Source: Setaria digitata | Lineage: Eukaryota; Nematoda; Chromadorea; Rhabditida; Setariidae | Length of the DNA: 64,000 nt | Direction: 5' to 3' | Assembly (NCBI GenBank): GCA_003640385.1 | Contig: RCAB01000011.1 | Span: 372,001 to 436,000 of the forward strand | Part shown: positions 25,153 to 42,100 of the stretch, one piece after another | Layout of the letters: each line of letters begins with the position of its first letter | Position numbering within the stretch: position 1 is the first letter of the stretch | The notes under the pieces: generated by a model | What the model was told of the DNA's origin: nothing | Database searches by the model: none | The model's input: the letters and a program-made list of their open reading frames with translations, nothing else | Position numbers and translations under genes: made by a program

Positions 25153-28022
25153 CTATCTTGCTGCTGCAACAAAAAAACAATCACCCTGGCATAACATAAC
25201 ATAACAAATATCGTAAAATTAAACTGAGTCTCTTGAACTTCAACCCTATCTTTCAAATATAAATCCATTTAATACATGAGCAATAAAAAATAAATAAAAA
25301 GAACGAAATGAGATATAACAAAGAGCCAAATTAATTGTAAAGGGAACTGCAAACTGCATTTTAAAAAAACCGTGTCAAAGCATCTACAGAAGCAGTCTTG
25401 GGAAAGTAAACTAATAGGTTAATCTATTTACAATTATTTTTTCGGAAGAAAATGAAGCAAATAACAAAAGAGAGTGTCATTCAAGACTTCATTAAAAAGC
25501 AAAGCCAAAACTGGATCCTCGAGAAATAAAAAAGGAAAAAAAAAAAAACCTTCCCTTTTATTGCTTCCAAGCAACTTTTATGAAAAATGTTGCGAGTTTT
25601 CTAAGTGCTTATTAATAAATTAGAAAACTTAGATAACAGAGTTAGGGCAAGGATAAACATAAACAAGAAAAGATGAGGAAAGAGTTCGAAACACTTTTCA
25701 AAATAACACTGTTCGAAATAAAAGTGCATTGTTCATATAATGCACAATAATGCTATGAATGAAAAATAAAGGATGAACAGTAAGGATAGGATTAAGTGCT
25801 TAATGTAAGTGTTGAATATATAATGAGATCAATCTTTCGGATTTAACTGCGACCCTAAGTTGACAGTTCGATATTGAAGAAATATCAAATGTATAAGAGA
25901 AAAGAAAAGTAACATTTGGTATCCTCCTTAATAAGCGGCCAACTTCTTTATCTTGTTCCAGTAGGTAAAATGAAAAACAAAAGAGAAAAGAAGACAGGAG
26001 TTAGTCAGCTTTAGCCAAAGTGAAATTTCAAGAAATCTGTTTGAAATATTACATACTAAATTCGTTCTTATTGAATTTCCTAAGAAATGCAGGCCGGAAG
26101 GATATGCAATACTGCTGTACTACTGTCCAAACCAGAATCGTCTAAAGAGTTCAGAGAGACAAAACAAATGATTAAATATTGTTTTCACAACCACTCTAAA
26201 AACATAGGAACATCATGCAGTTCATCGAAAATATAAAAATATTTATTCAAACATTAAAGGGAAAACCCTTCCAAATGTATAAATAGCACGGAGCAATGTG
26301 AAATAGCAAAAGAAGGCAGTAACGACATTAAAATAGTTCACAGTGACTTATAAGCACTTTATTGACAGAAGTGTTTTGTAGAAATAAATACAATGATGAC
26401 TTACTTTGCTTATTCGGCCTCCAATTTTGGACAAGGAAGCCAAGTCGAGTCAATTCTGCAATGGAATATATCTAAAAGCCAAATGAGCGAGAAAAAATTT
26501 GAAAATTGCAATTCCTAGAAGCACTTGGACTGCGAGTCCACTTCAAGTCGACAAATGGCCCATACTCTCTCCACCGATTACCCAACGAAAGTTCCCAGGA
26601 TAACAGTCACCTACCACAAACGAACCAGTCCATCCCAAGGCGATTACGCGCCAAGGTATTTCAGTCATATTGGCAGTGGACCAAAAGGATGTTTACTGTA
26701 ACTGATAGAATTGCTCTAATAAGAATTCCATCTGTAACAGCTACCTTACAGGATTTGTGTGGAACAGGAATACTTCTACAGGATCTCGGCTTACTTTCAA
26801 TGCCTTGCTACTTAACTGGTCCATAATATGTCAACGTATTTCTTGACTTATTTGTAACTGTCGGTGTTTGCTTACTTTCAAAATTGTACTTTTATTTTAA
26901 GCCAGTGCTAGTTCTACAATACCTGGCACGTTAGATTCAGTTTCACGCTAATAATTCATAAAGTTGCAAGACACTGGACAAATTTTCGTGACTTGACAGT
27001 ATTTTATAACTATTTCCAACAAATGAATCTCTTCCTATTTTTCATCCAGTTCCACTAAAAAGAATTCGGCTTATAATGAAATCCAAGTAAGATAGAGGTG
27101 TGAATTTCATTAAGGAAAAGTTATATAAATAGTCGAGAATAGAAAAGTAGTTCTGAACTGGAAAAGGATAACTACAAGGTATTGAATGGCCAAGCCGTAC
27201 ACTTTCTATACTTGCTCATAACGAGGTGTATAAATGTTTATTCAGGTCTAAGTGTGTGCCCACTAAACGACTGTTGCTTTGGTCTTATATATAGCATTCC
27301 CATCATTCCCGAAGTATTCACCTAGGACGTTAACCTGCTGGAAGGTTAAATTGCAGTTACTTGTCCACTAATGTCTTCACCTTCGAATAATTCCTAGTGG
27401 GAGCTTTTCGTGCACTGAAATATTTGGGTAGTTTTTTGTAGATTTCGAAAGTATTTTAGGTTACATTATTTCCACGCATTTCATTCGAGGGAATCGCACC
27501 TTTTTCTCTCCAAGTAGTCTTCTAACTGCCTCCTAACGTATGAAATTTAAACTGAAACTGACTGCATATTAAAACAGTTTGTTCCCGTCTATGTAGTGAT
27601 GTTGTTATTAGAACACATGTTGGAAGTAGAGAATGAATCGGTTAAGGGATCTCTCGGGCTGTTTACCCAGTCGGGTACGACGTCTTTTCAAGGAAGGAAA
27701 CAAGTATGAGTGCTTCACTACCCTACCGGCGATCGATTTCGTGCATTCAGCACCTGTCCATTGAGTTGCAAATATGTCACTCTTTGTCGCACCTTTCATT
27801 GTAAATTTTGCTGTAACATATGACCAAATTTCTACCAGATACTCTCTGTGCAAACGTCTCATATTACTTTGTACATTTGCCAAATTCACCTGTTCTACCC
27901 TCACTCACTCCATTGTGCACGTTTAACCTAATAGTTTTGAATTCTCCAGTGAACACAGCCAACATATAGTATGTTGTCTGAACGGCTCTAATTGTAAGGC
28001 ACTTTCTCGGTAATACCAATTA

Positions 28023-28058
28023 GAGATATACCATATAATGACTGATATGGTATATCTC
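28023..28058. repeat. Perfect 14-bp inverted repeat with 8-nt loop
   Basis: Arms GAGATATACCATAT (28023-28036) and ATATGGTATATCTC (28045-28058) pair without mismatch across the loop AATGACTG. Isolated in a gene-poor interval; no flanking target-site duplication was identified by eye. Confidence 0.9.
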
Positions 28059-29600
28059 CCCAGACGATATCATTAGTAACGTCAGGGATGCTTAGCTTGT
28101 GGAGTGAGTTCATCTGCTAACTTTACTGATTACTTAGTCAGTCGTCTCATCGAATTATTCTTACATGCGGCGCTAGCGCATTTTTAGCGTGTAATCCCTT
28201 CCGATGGATAATGAGCAGTACTGGCTGTGTGGATGAACGTTTCATTGCTCGAAAGATATGGATGAGTATAAAGGTGGATTGCAGTTTAAAGAGGTCAATC
28301 CTCTAATTTTTGAGATAAATAAAAGATTAAGCTGATCAATCGTCGTTGTCAAACGTTAGTTGAAAGGTTCATAAAGTGAAATATAAACCTGAATGGAAGA
28401 TATGGTGACGTACTGCAAACAGAGAAACCAATTAGTGAGCTTAAGGGATGACAATATAGTACTGAAGATATAAAGAATCAATGAAACTGATCGAAATTGC
28501 TGTGTCCCGTTGTTTTACTGGTCTACTTGTAACATCTCTTTGCTTCTTGTTCTTGGGACAGCATACTCATGTTTTACTCCACTTATCAGTAAAACTTATC
28601 CGAAAATTGGTATTAGTTCCAGTCATTCTTACTGATTTAGTTGAGGTTTTTGATTGTTTTTAATTATTGTAGAGACTGAGAAATATTTATTTTAGGTATG
28701 GTTTTTCCAGTTCTTTTTTGCTTGAAGCACTTTCGTCTGATGGTGTGCTAGCACATCTGTTTTTATTTTTTGGCTGTAAGGAACAGGTTTTGGTCACTTT
28801 TTTTTTAAATAGGTCTTTTATAAATAATCGTGTCCATATCAAAATTGTCTGAAAAACTCATATCTACCTTTAGGCAATTGTTACAATTAATTTTTGAAGT
28901 CCACATATTTGCTTGAAGATCAGTTATAAATGTCCCAGAGGTATATTTAAATCATATCAATAGAAGTAAAGATCGAGAGTGGGAAAGAATAATCAGGGGT
29001 AGATAGCGTAGTTATGTAAAATCTACTGGGGATGGAACATTTTGCCTTCGTTTTAAATTTTGTAAGCCGGCAAAGTTCTGGCCAACTGACCACAGTTTAA
29101 CTTCAAGCATTACTTTAGGTTATTCCTTTATTTCATTACTTGAAGTCGTAGCCAATCACAACTGCCTCACCTAGAAGTTCGGATACTCGCATTCACTCTG
29201 ATCTCTATTTCACATAAGTGCTGTGTGATTTTCCGCCGTACATCTCCGCGAAAATGGACGGCTTGTCTCGCTACCATTCTTGATTTCTTTGATTAGTTCG
29301 ATTCTTGTTACGTTCATGCAGAAGAAATTGTAACATGTTTCGCAACCTCTTTTTCCTCTTTTTATGCAATAAATTTTTTAGGTCCCATTCTATAGTCCAC
29401 AAATTGACCATTTATCGCTTGGTTGGCGTATACGACTCTTACAGGTTCAGAGTTATCAAGCTTGAAACTACCATATCTTTATAATGAAGAGTTATATGCG
29501 CGAAAATAATTTGCAACGACCTTAAGCCAATGCTCGATGTTCCTTTCACCAATTAGGATAATGTGCACTGGGAGTGTGGTTTTCATAATGGCTTTCGTAA

Positions 29601-29816
29601 ATGTTGGTTCGAGTGAGTTACGAGAGAGTCGTTGATGGTACATTGATTGAAAGGAGCAAGCGATGGGAATTTTTGGGTGGAAATGTGGGGCTTGCTGATG
29701 AACAGCGCGGCTTATATCAGTGTTTAGTGTTGGATGACGTGTGGTATGCGGAGTGGGAAGTGTACAAATTGGCAGCCACTCCGGATGAATTAGCCGAGTT
29801 TCCAGTCTGGAACTAA
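29601..29816 (+). CDS. Small ORF upstream of TMEM59, unrecognised
   Basis: A 71-codon ORF has coding-like composition (AEWEVYKLAATPDELAEFPV near the end, several Trp). It ends about 115 bases before the TMEM59 start. A strong donor-like GTGAGT lies near its 5' end (about 29613), so part may instead be intron. I do not recognise any family. It could be a small single-exon protein or a chance ORF in the promoter of TMEM59. Confidence 0.35.
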   Translation: MLVRVSYERVVDGTLIERSKRWEFLGGNVGLADEQRGLYQCLVLDDVWYAEWEVYKLAATPDELAEFPVWN

Positions 29817-29910
29817 TGTTCGTTCCCTGAAGGTGTACATTGTGTAACGGTTAGGTCACCATCGATCATTAGGCGTGGACATTTGGTCGTCACTATACTG
29901 TTATCTTTAA

Positions 29911-29922
29911 TCATTGTTACAG
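29911..29922 (+). promoter_or_regulatory. Candidate trans-splice acceptor of TMEM59-like gene
   Basis: TCATTGTTACAG ends about nine bases before the ATG at 29932, with no in-phase upstream exon seen. Consistent with spliced-leader addition; inferred from position only. Confidence 0.45.
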
Positions 29923-29931
29923 TGAATTATC

Positions 29932-32545
29932 ATGTGTGGTTTAATTTCACTAGTAGCCCTCCTGCTTCTTCTGGATTGCGCACAGTCGCAGGAGGATTGT
30001 ATCACAGCGTGCGCTAAAGCTTATACTACTGAAGAGGTTGTCTGTTTATGTTTATAATTGACTTGAGAGCCTTTATCTTTGTTAAATAGGTAGCACATGT
30101 GTCTAAGCATGGCAACGCATGGAGATGCTATCGTAGTGCTTTGATACTAACAGATTTCAGAAAGGAGGAACATCGATATATTAATATAATAAATTAACGT
30201 AATTGTAGTTGCAAACCGCGTGTAAAGAAGGTTGCCGTCTGCAAGTAATTTTTGCGTTTGCTTCTGATAGTGATATCATATCAGCAAGGGAAGAGTGTTA
30301 CAATGGTTGTGCCAAATCATATGATGATTATGTAGAGAAGCAGGCTTGCTCATATGGTTGTGATAAACAGCCAGATATGAAGAAGTCCAGGGTGCGTTGG
30401 AATTAACCTGCATTACACATTTAAAATATAAGTTACGACTTCAGTGTTATAAATGAGTCGAGAATTAATAAGAAAAAAGACCTTGTTCAGCTTGCTCGTA
30501 TTATATCTATTTTCTCACTTGGAAGAATAAATCTTTCAGAGACATTCAGTTGTTTATTAATGATATAAATGAGTCTTATATATATTTCATTTTATATAGT
30601 ATTAAGCTTTCCATCTTAAATGATTCGCATTGTTTAAATATGTGTTTAAAATATTCTTGTGTATCAGTTTCATCTTATGTACTTTTGCAGATTCGCATAT
30701 CAATAACAAATAAAAGTCCAACGTTTCAAGTGGCTCGAGGAGCCATGGAAAAAATGATGCATCGCATAAGTAGTTCATTCCCATCACTTGGGTACGTTGG
30801 CCAAAATCTTTTACTGTGAGGAAGCGTTTTTCCTTTTTAAAAAATGTCTTCTGAACTGCTGTGATATTACGTAGGAAACGTAAGGAGACATGCTAGGACA
30901 GCTGAAGTACTTAAAAGTGTGTGTTTATGGTTAGGCTAGGCATAGCTTGTTGATGGGTCGGATAAACATGTCGGTATTTTACGAACTGCGGCATACCATG
31001 AAATGGTTTATAAACCCATGTTTAACTCAAGATTTTTTTCTTCCATATTTATCGTATTAAATGAATACATATTTGTGAACTGAAAACGAATAAGTGAGAG
31101 AGGATTAGACAGGAGTTTTTTCCACAAGAAGAAACTGATTAGAGTACATTGGATGTAATGAAAACTAATCTGTATCGTTGTATGATTTAGCTTTTTCTTG
31201 TGTTCGAAATTTTGAAAATAGCTGTTCTTCTTCCTTTAAGCTTTGTGCTGTGCAAACTTATTGATCGATCCAAAAATTTATTGAAAGATATTTTTGTTCT
31301 TACTCTCTTGGCAGCCAATGTACTTGGTGAATACAGATTAATACAGACTTTTTAGCTCATGATAGGTAAAGTACTTGTTGGAGTGGATCTTAATAATTTG
31401 CAAGATAGCAGGTTTAACTTTCTGTGAAGCTGTGGCAATGGTGTGGTGGGCTTTTGAAACTTTGGCAAGTTTTAGAGAATTTGGCTTGGCGTCTTCAGAG
31501 AAACACGGTGAACCAATTTGGAAAGATCCATTTGCGGAGTTGCATTTTCGCATGCAAAATGAAATGGCAAGGTTCCAGCAAATTGCTGAAAATATTCTTA
31601 ATTTACAGCGCTCAGGAACTGTTATGCCAGTGATTGCTGACGGCAGACCGCAAGGACATGAAGGAAATGCATTAGAAGGTTCCCTCATTCAATTAATTTT
31701 TGAGATGAGTAGTAGCGAATTTCGGAGTTGATAGTGGGGGCTCTCCACAGGTTACTGTTGTGGATTTGGTTTCGAAAATTCTTTTTTTTCAAATAAGTTT
31801 TAGGATCTTCCGTTGGGAATAGTGACAAAAATGGCGAGAAGATTATGGAAGTGCAGCCAGTAGAGTTGAAAAGTAAGGGAGAATTGCTTTGGGGATATCA
31901 AGACGAAAATCCAACTGTTATGAAAGTATCGGTTAGTTCCAGGTTCTTGGCATGTTTTTTTTTTTTTTTTTTTCTCTCTCTCTATTTATTTATGGAATTA
32001 TAGGAACATATTATAACGAATCATCTGTTACTTCTTGGTCTCTAAATTCGTTTATTACAGGAGTCGTCTCTTCTCTCTCGCTTAGCATCACGCGCTCGCC
32101 ACCTTTCAGTACTCACTCAGTGGCTTGTTTGCATCGCCCTTTTCCTCTGTCTCGTGTCAATGCTTTCTATATCAGTAGCGGTCCTTAAGCAAATCAAGTC
32201 GCAAAGATATCTTAATCTAAGAGTAAGGATTCGTTATCACTTGCTTTTTAACAACTTAATTTTGAATTAAGTTTTCCAAATCTCTATTGCTGGATTTTTT
32301 TTTTGTGTTACCTATTAAATTTTGTCTTAAGGTAAAATTGTATTACTTCATTATAGAACATGCATGTGGTTGTCCCACAGACATTCGCGGAACCTCTTGC
32401 GGCAAAGAAAGTGCCATTGGAATCGACAGCCGTAGTAACTGACTATCCGTTGATCCATGATTCTCCCCCGCCGGCGTATGATCAGCTTTCAGTCCATAAG
32501 GAGAAACGTGAAAACGACACTGATAATTCTGATCCCAAAGTCTAG
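29932..32545 (+). CDS. TMEM59: TMEM59-like type I membrane protein
   Basis: TMEM59 proteins reside in Golgi and endosomes and, in mammals, affect glycosylation, Wnt receptor clustering and ATG16L1-linked LC3 labelling. Seven exons in phase: 29932-30036, 30209-30391, 30691-30791, 31476-31678, 31804-31925, 32061-32222, 32357-32545; about 354 aa (human 323). A signal peptide (ISLVALLLLLDCAQS) is followed by the Cys-rich luminal domain: DCITACAKAY, TACKEGCRLQ, ARECYNGCAKSYDD-like and ACSYGCDKQ, matching human CHRACQLTY, ACQRGCRLF, ECESACTEAY and ACHLGCQNQ. One membrane span lies at ~259-280 (WLVCIALFLCLVSMLSISVAV). The cytosolic tail has a PPxY motif (PPAY, ~330-333) and a Y-D-Y-L pattern resembling the ATG16L1-binding motif. 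The exon 4 acceptor (TTTTAG at 31470-31475) was chosen because it restores phase. Confidence 0.82.
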
Positions 32546-33523
32546 TTACTACCCGGGATTTTTTTCTTAAATATTATAAGTGATCTTTTCAAATTTATAT
32601 ATTATGTATTCCGTAAGAAACTGGCGGTAAAGTTAGACTTGAAATTCCATGTCTTGATCTTGGTTTTATTGTATTGGAATTCCAGTCTTAAGATTGTAAT
32701 CAAAACTTGCTACTGTGTTTCGTTATTCGTACTTTTGTTGTACTAATTTTGCTCTTTGGAAACTATTTCTTTGAAATTTTAACTCAGAGGAAGGGAATGT
32801 CTTGGTTTGGTTGGTCGTGTGGTCAATTAAATGTTTTTGTATAATTGCACATTCTGGAAACTGTTGCATACCCATGATTGTAAGTGATAATTAATCTCCT
32901 GTCTTGAATGGCACCTTTCGAAACCACTTTTTGATGTCTTGAGCATTTCGATGTTCGGTTTTTTAGTTGTACAGATGTTCCCTATGTATGGACGGTGGCT
33001 TTCTTGTATTTCGGCGTTTTTCAATAAACATATTAGAAGGTGATGAATATATGCCTGGCAGATACGGAATTGGGTTCGCAACTCAGCCTCCTGATATTTG
33101 CTTTTAAGAACTTGTAAATCTCGACATTTTACAGTGAAGTTCGTTACATCAAACTTCATTTTCTTAGAGCTAATTATGATTAATTCTGCATCTTCTTTTG
33201 CACAGAAAAAAAATATTTGCAGTGCGAAAATATATGCTTTAACCAACCAGCAAGCTGCAAGATATTTTTGCATTTTTTTCTTCCAATCTGCAGTTGCCTA
33301 TGAAATGTGTTTTGCTAGTAGCTGCATGAACAAAATATGGAAAAATATGTTTGCTTAAAGGTTGCATTAGAAGAAAGGTTTTTGAAAGGAGTCATAATTG
33401 TTATTCTAATCGGTGTCACTTGATAGAGAGCCTGAGTCACTTTTTTTTCTTTTTGTTCTCGGAATTGGACTGTAGAAAGGAGCCTAACAGCTCAAACATG
33501 CGCGGTTCGAGCCTAAACCACTG

Positions 33524-33534
33524 CTGTTTTGCAG
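33524..33534 (+). promoter_or_regulatory. Candidate trans-splice acceptor of KRI1
   Basis: GCTGTTTTGCAG ends 23 bases before the KRI1 ATG (33558). Good acceptor consensus without an upstream exon; spliced-leader addition is inferred. Confidence 0.45.
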
Positions 33535-33557
33535 CTTCGTATATCTGGTCATATGAA

Positions 33558-37900
<4,343 letters not shown>

Positions 37901-37981
37901 AGATTTTTACAGCTAAGCGAAGACACCAGTAACAAAAAGATGTCACGTTCTCCGTAAAAAAAGAAATGTGATTTTCATTAA

Positions 37982-38218
37982 ATGATAGTTACAAAGATAT
38001 CCAAGCTACCAAAATATTTTTACGCAATAGTTCTGTCCTTTATTCTCTGTAATACTGGAATATTCCAGAGTCCCAAACTTTTATCAAGTACTGGAGAGAA
38101 CAAATTAAATTCTGTGTTGGGTTCATACGAAGGTGTAAGAAAGAGAAGTGTGACAGGAAAATCTGTTGGGAGTGGTGAACTACTGATTGATTTTCTTGTT
38201 GTGCATATAAAAAAGTAG
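37982..38218 (+). CDS. Possible secreted small protein downstream of KRI1
   Basis: A 78-codon ORF starts 82 bases after the KRI1 stop. Its N-terminus looks like a signal peptide (hydrophobic YFYAIVLSFILC after a basic start) and a tribasic RKR site follows (GSYEGVRKRSVTGKSVGSG), as in neuropeptide or hormone precursors. No family is recognised and no acceptor is obvious. It may be a downstream small gene or chance sequence in the KRI1 3' flank. Confidence 0.28.
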   Translation: MIVTKISKLPKYFYAIVLSFILCNTGIFQSPKLLSSTGENKLNSVLGSYEGVRKRSVTGKSVGSGELLIDFLVVHIKK

Positions 38219-39105
38219 ATAGAGGAAATGACGGTGAAGGAGCCAAACTTCGCCGCATAAAACGCAGGCAAATAATTACTCGAAATTTGAATTATCTTGC
38301 GATTGTTAATGTCTTACCGTCATAAGAGACAAATTTTTTAATTAGATTATCCAGTGTTCATTTTCTTCGCAACAGCATGGATTACTCGGTTTGAATGATG
38401 TGATTCTTTTACCTTGTATTTAAAATAAATGTTCCTGACTTCTCAATATCACTCATGCGATAAATGTCAAGGTTAGCTGCAATTGCTGCAGTAATGTATA
38501 TTGTTGCCTCTTGATAACGACATAGGTATTCCTGCTTTCTAGTAGACTTATTTATATAAGCCTTGTAGTATAAATAAAATGTACACATAGCAGATTTCCT
38601 TTTTGTTCAACGCAAAACTACAAAAAAGTGGCCTATCGAGTAAACGGTATACTTTTGCAGAAAAACTGTAGGGAGGCTGTTAGCAAAAATATTGTAATTG
38701 TGGTCATTCTTCAGCAAAATTTATTAGTTACAATTTTTTTGGTTAGACATGCTTCAAAACAAGAAGCTGTAGAAGAAAGAATAGGAAAATATTTAAACGA
38801 ACATCATTCGATTTGAAATCATAATTTTTTGGTTGTCTGGATGAAACACTTCACAAAAAAGAAATTACATATTTCAAATTAAAAACAACCCCTTGCCAAT
38901 TAACATACATTGCGTCCATACTAGAGCCCGAATACCAAAAATGAAAAGTGAGGTTGGAGAAGTCGAAATAAGAAAAAACTCAGGTCACGAAATTTTAGGA
39001 TCGAAAATAAGCCTCAGCAACCAACTGAGGCTGATTTTAGAAATTCAAAAGATGCAAAAAAAGAAAGCAAAAAACATCACCAGTTCTATGAAAGCTTATG
39101 AATAT
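38219..39105. other. Convergent intergenic region KRI1 / Argonaute
   Basis: AT-rich sequence between two convergent genes. Short ORFs at 38628-38816 and 38893-39129 lack splice or composition support; the second is largely antisense to the end of the Argonaute gene. Nothing else seen. Confidence 0.45.
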
Positions 39106-42100
39106 TCAAGCCCAAAACTTATATTTTAGTTTATTGGCAAGTTCTGCAGACATCATCGGAAAATAATCTGCTGAACCATCATTCGTAAAATGACTTCGCC
39201 CATTACCATCGCTCAGCGCTGAATCGTTATCGTCGGCAACATTTCTGGAAATGTTACACAAAACAGTAAATAAGACTTCCACAAATGCAATGTATTGAGG
39301 TGTGAGTGAAAAGCTAAATAAATAACTGCAAAAAAATATCATGCATTTATGAATATTCTTTTTTACAAGTTCAGAAATCCAGACACCAGTAAGATAAACA
39401 ATGCAAGTTAATATCTAGTGTCTACAAGACCTGCTTAACACACAAACTCAAATTTAAAGGAAGATAAGGCTTCTTACTGTTCAGTCTTGAAATTATTTCG
39501 TCCTCTTTTCGCCAGATCAACAGCAGCATACAGATGGGCCGGCAAGGATATCGGCGATGTGACAATACCATGAGCATAGCAAAGGGCATATGTTATACCT
39601 TCCAATTCATCCATTGACATCCGAGGTTCGTCATCAATTAAAACTGTAGCACGTACAGGGCGTGCAGTGCCCTATAAAAGAATAAGAATAAGTCACTAAA
39701 TGCCATAAAATCAACATAAAGAGAAATTCCGGCTCCTCAAATATGCTCCACATATCAAGAGTGGAAGAAGCGTTTTTTTTTTCTTCCTAAACAAAATTTA
39801 CAAACCATTATAGACTTGTGTGCAACGATAATGAATTCCGTTTGAGTTGGATGTACAACATCCATATCAACAATCGTGCCAGGTGGGACGTTTTGCTGGG
39901 AGGCACTTCCCTGTCGAATATTGTCTGGATAAATACGATAGTTAGAATGAGTTTGCATGACAACGACTGTTAGACGAACGCGTTCCGTACGACCATCAGA
40001 AGCTGCGATAAAAGCTTCACGAAACTGTTTCCCTTCCTCAGTTATGATCTAGAGAGATGTAATTACCAAACAAAGAAAAAATCAATTTTCGAATCCGAGC
40101 TATCCATTCATAATCATGTGACAAATTGATCTGTAAAACAGTCACATTTTAAGTCCAACTATACAAAAATGTCTCTTCTTTCCCCCTAATGATTAAACAC
40201 TGATTTCCCAAAACTTCCAAGCTAACGACAAAACAAACAGTACATATTTAGGAAATTTTTAATTCTATTGCGATCCTGACCTTCGCGTACTCCCCTTCCG
40301 AAATGCCACTGCGAAATACAATAACATGTTCCGGCAAGCGCTTCATTGTCGATGTATCCCTAAACATTTTAACTGCTCTCTCTACATGTTCCTTCAAAAA
40401 CATGGCGATATGGAGGCGCGGTTCTTGCATCCAATATTCGCCTTGCATTGCAAATGGTTCTCCACATGAAAATGTCAACTGAAAAACTACGAAGTAAGTG
40501 AGGCTGTTCATCTTTCTTTACATAACACATGCAATTAATATGGACCAGTCCAGAAACGGCCCAAGATAATTAAGAATAACAAAATATTTGAAAAAAAAAA
40601 AAAAATACAGCAACGACGGTTGGTTCGTTGGGAGGAATATGAGCCTGACGTTCATAAAGTGACTGTGGTGCTGCATGCGACATATGGAGGCCGAAAAACA
40701 TTCTTGTACGCCGCAACCATTCCTGATCCCTATAAAATATTGGAAACATTAAGTCGAAATCCAAAACACCTCTTTATTTCAGTAAACAGAAGTAGATTTA
40801 TTCAATGAAAACTATAATGATGAAACAAACATGACGTTGTTTGTAAGACGATTTTTGCTCAGAAAAGCGGCAGACGAAGTAAGAGCATGGGTTATACCGC
40901 CAAGCTTCAAGTTCATTTTCATGATCAAATTGTCCAATGTCATCTCGGCACCGCGGTTGCTGATTGCTTTAAGAAGAGTATTAGAATGAACATGCTGCGT
41001 TACAACACCGCATTTAATTTCGGTCAGCTTCATTGTATCTGAACAAACGTTACGGGCTTAGAAAGTGGTTGCGATTTCTCGCTTGTGAAGCTTTGTGAGG
41101 TAAAAAGCTAAAATAACCATCAAGTTGCGTTACAACAAACATATTTTTTGTTTAAAAAAGGAATCATTTTTTTTTCGATTTCCGAGGAAAGACCAACTAA
41201 AGAATGAACATTCTAATTCTTGGAAACAATGAAGTTAGAATTTTACCAGAATGCAGGAAAAATGCTTACCATGCAGAGGATCATACTTATTCCTCGTAAT
41301 GAACAGAATGTATTCTACTCCATTCCTTCGCATGAAATCAATCTTCTCAATAAGAAAATTTATGTCAGTGCGATTATACTCTTCCGAGCGAGATGGGTTA
41401 GACATTTGTATACCGTGCTCACGAGAACGATTCACAAACGCAGCAATGAACCGACTACAAGTTCAAACATATTTTTTGTTTAAAAAAAGGAATCTTTTTT
41501 TTTTTTTTTTTGATTTCCGATTAAGAAGATCTAAGCTTCAATCCTGGCTTTCGTTTCAGTTGCAAAATCGCATGGCAGTTTCAGTGGAAGTTTTTTATTG
41601 GATTGCTCATGTTATAGTAATCTTAATTCAAAATCATACTAAAAAAAAAGATGGACTAACTCTGCAGATTGCTGGTCTACAGCATTTTGGAACATGAAAA
41701 CAACCCATCGACGAGGTGGGGAAGCAGGTCTGAAAAAAATTTTGTTCTGCATTCCTCGAGGGACTGAGAGACGCCAATCAATGTCGCCATTTGGATTCGG
41801 TTCAACTTTACCGTTCCTATAAACGATTGCTGGAGGGAACTGGACAACAGCATCTGTTGTGCTTGGAGTATCAATGATGTGAATCTATAAGGCCGGAACA
41901 CATTTTTTAGATTGTATGTTATGAACATAAATACAAAACGAATGCTATTAGGTAAAAAAAAAAAATTAACTTATATACCAAAAAATGTTCCTCATACGTA
42001 AAATTTTGAAAACAGGACAGAAAATTTTTTTGTTCCATACAAGATCATTCTATCGGAGGAGGACACTACAAGGCGATGAAGATATTTGCAAAACAGAAGT

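Larger units (their letters stand above)
24927..29600. other. Large gene-poor interval
   Basis: Contains the N-join duplication (25042-25152) and a perfect hairpin (28023-28058). Between 26505 and 26826 base composition becomes less AT-rich and both strands have ORFs. A minus-strand start ATGGACCAG near 26825 is followed ten codons later by a good donor (AAA/gtaagc) and could be a 5' exon for the gene downstream on that strand, but no link can be shown. A minus ORF at 27608-27904 is unsupported. Confidence 0.4.

Noticed and set aside
26506..26826. 106-codon plus-strand ORF
   Set aside because: No neighbouring exon, no recognised family, and the opposite strand also has open frames. Left unassigned.
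31338..31688. 116-codon minus-strand ORF
   Set aside because: Antisense shadow of TMEM59-like exon 4.
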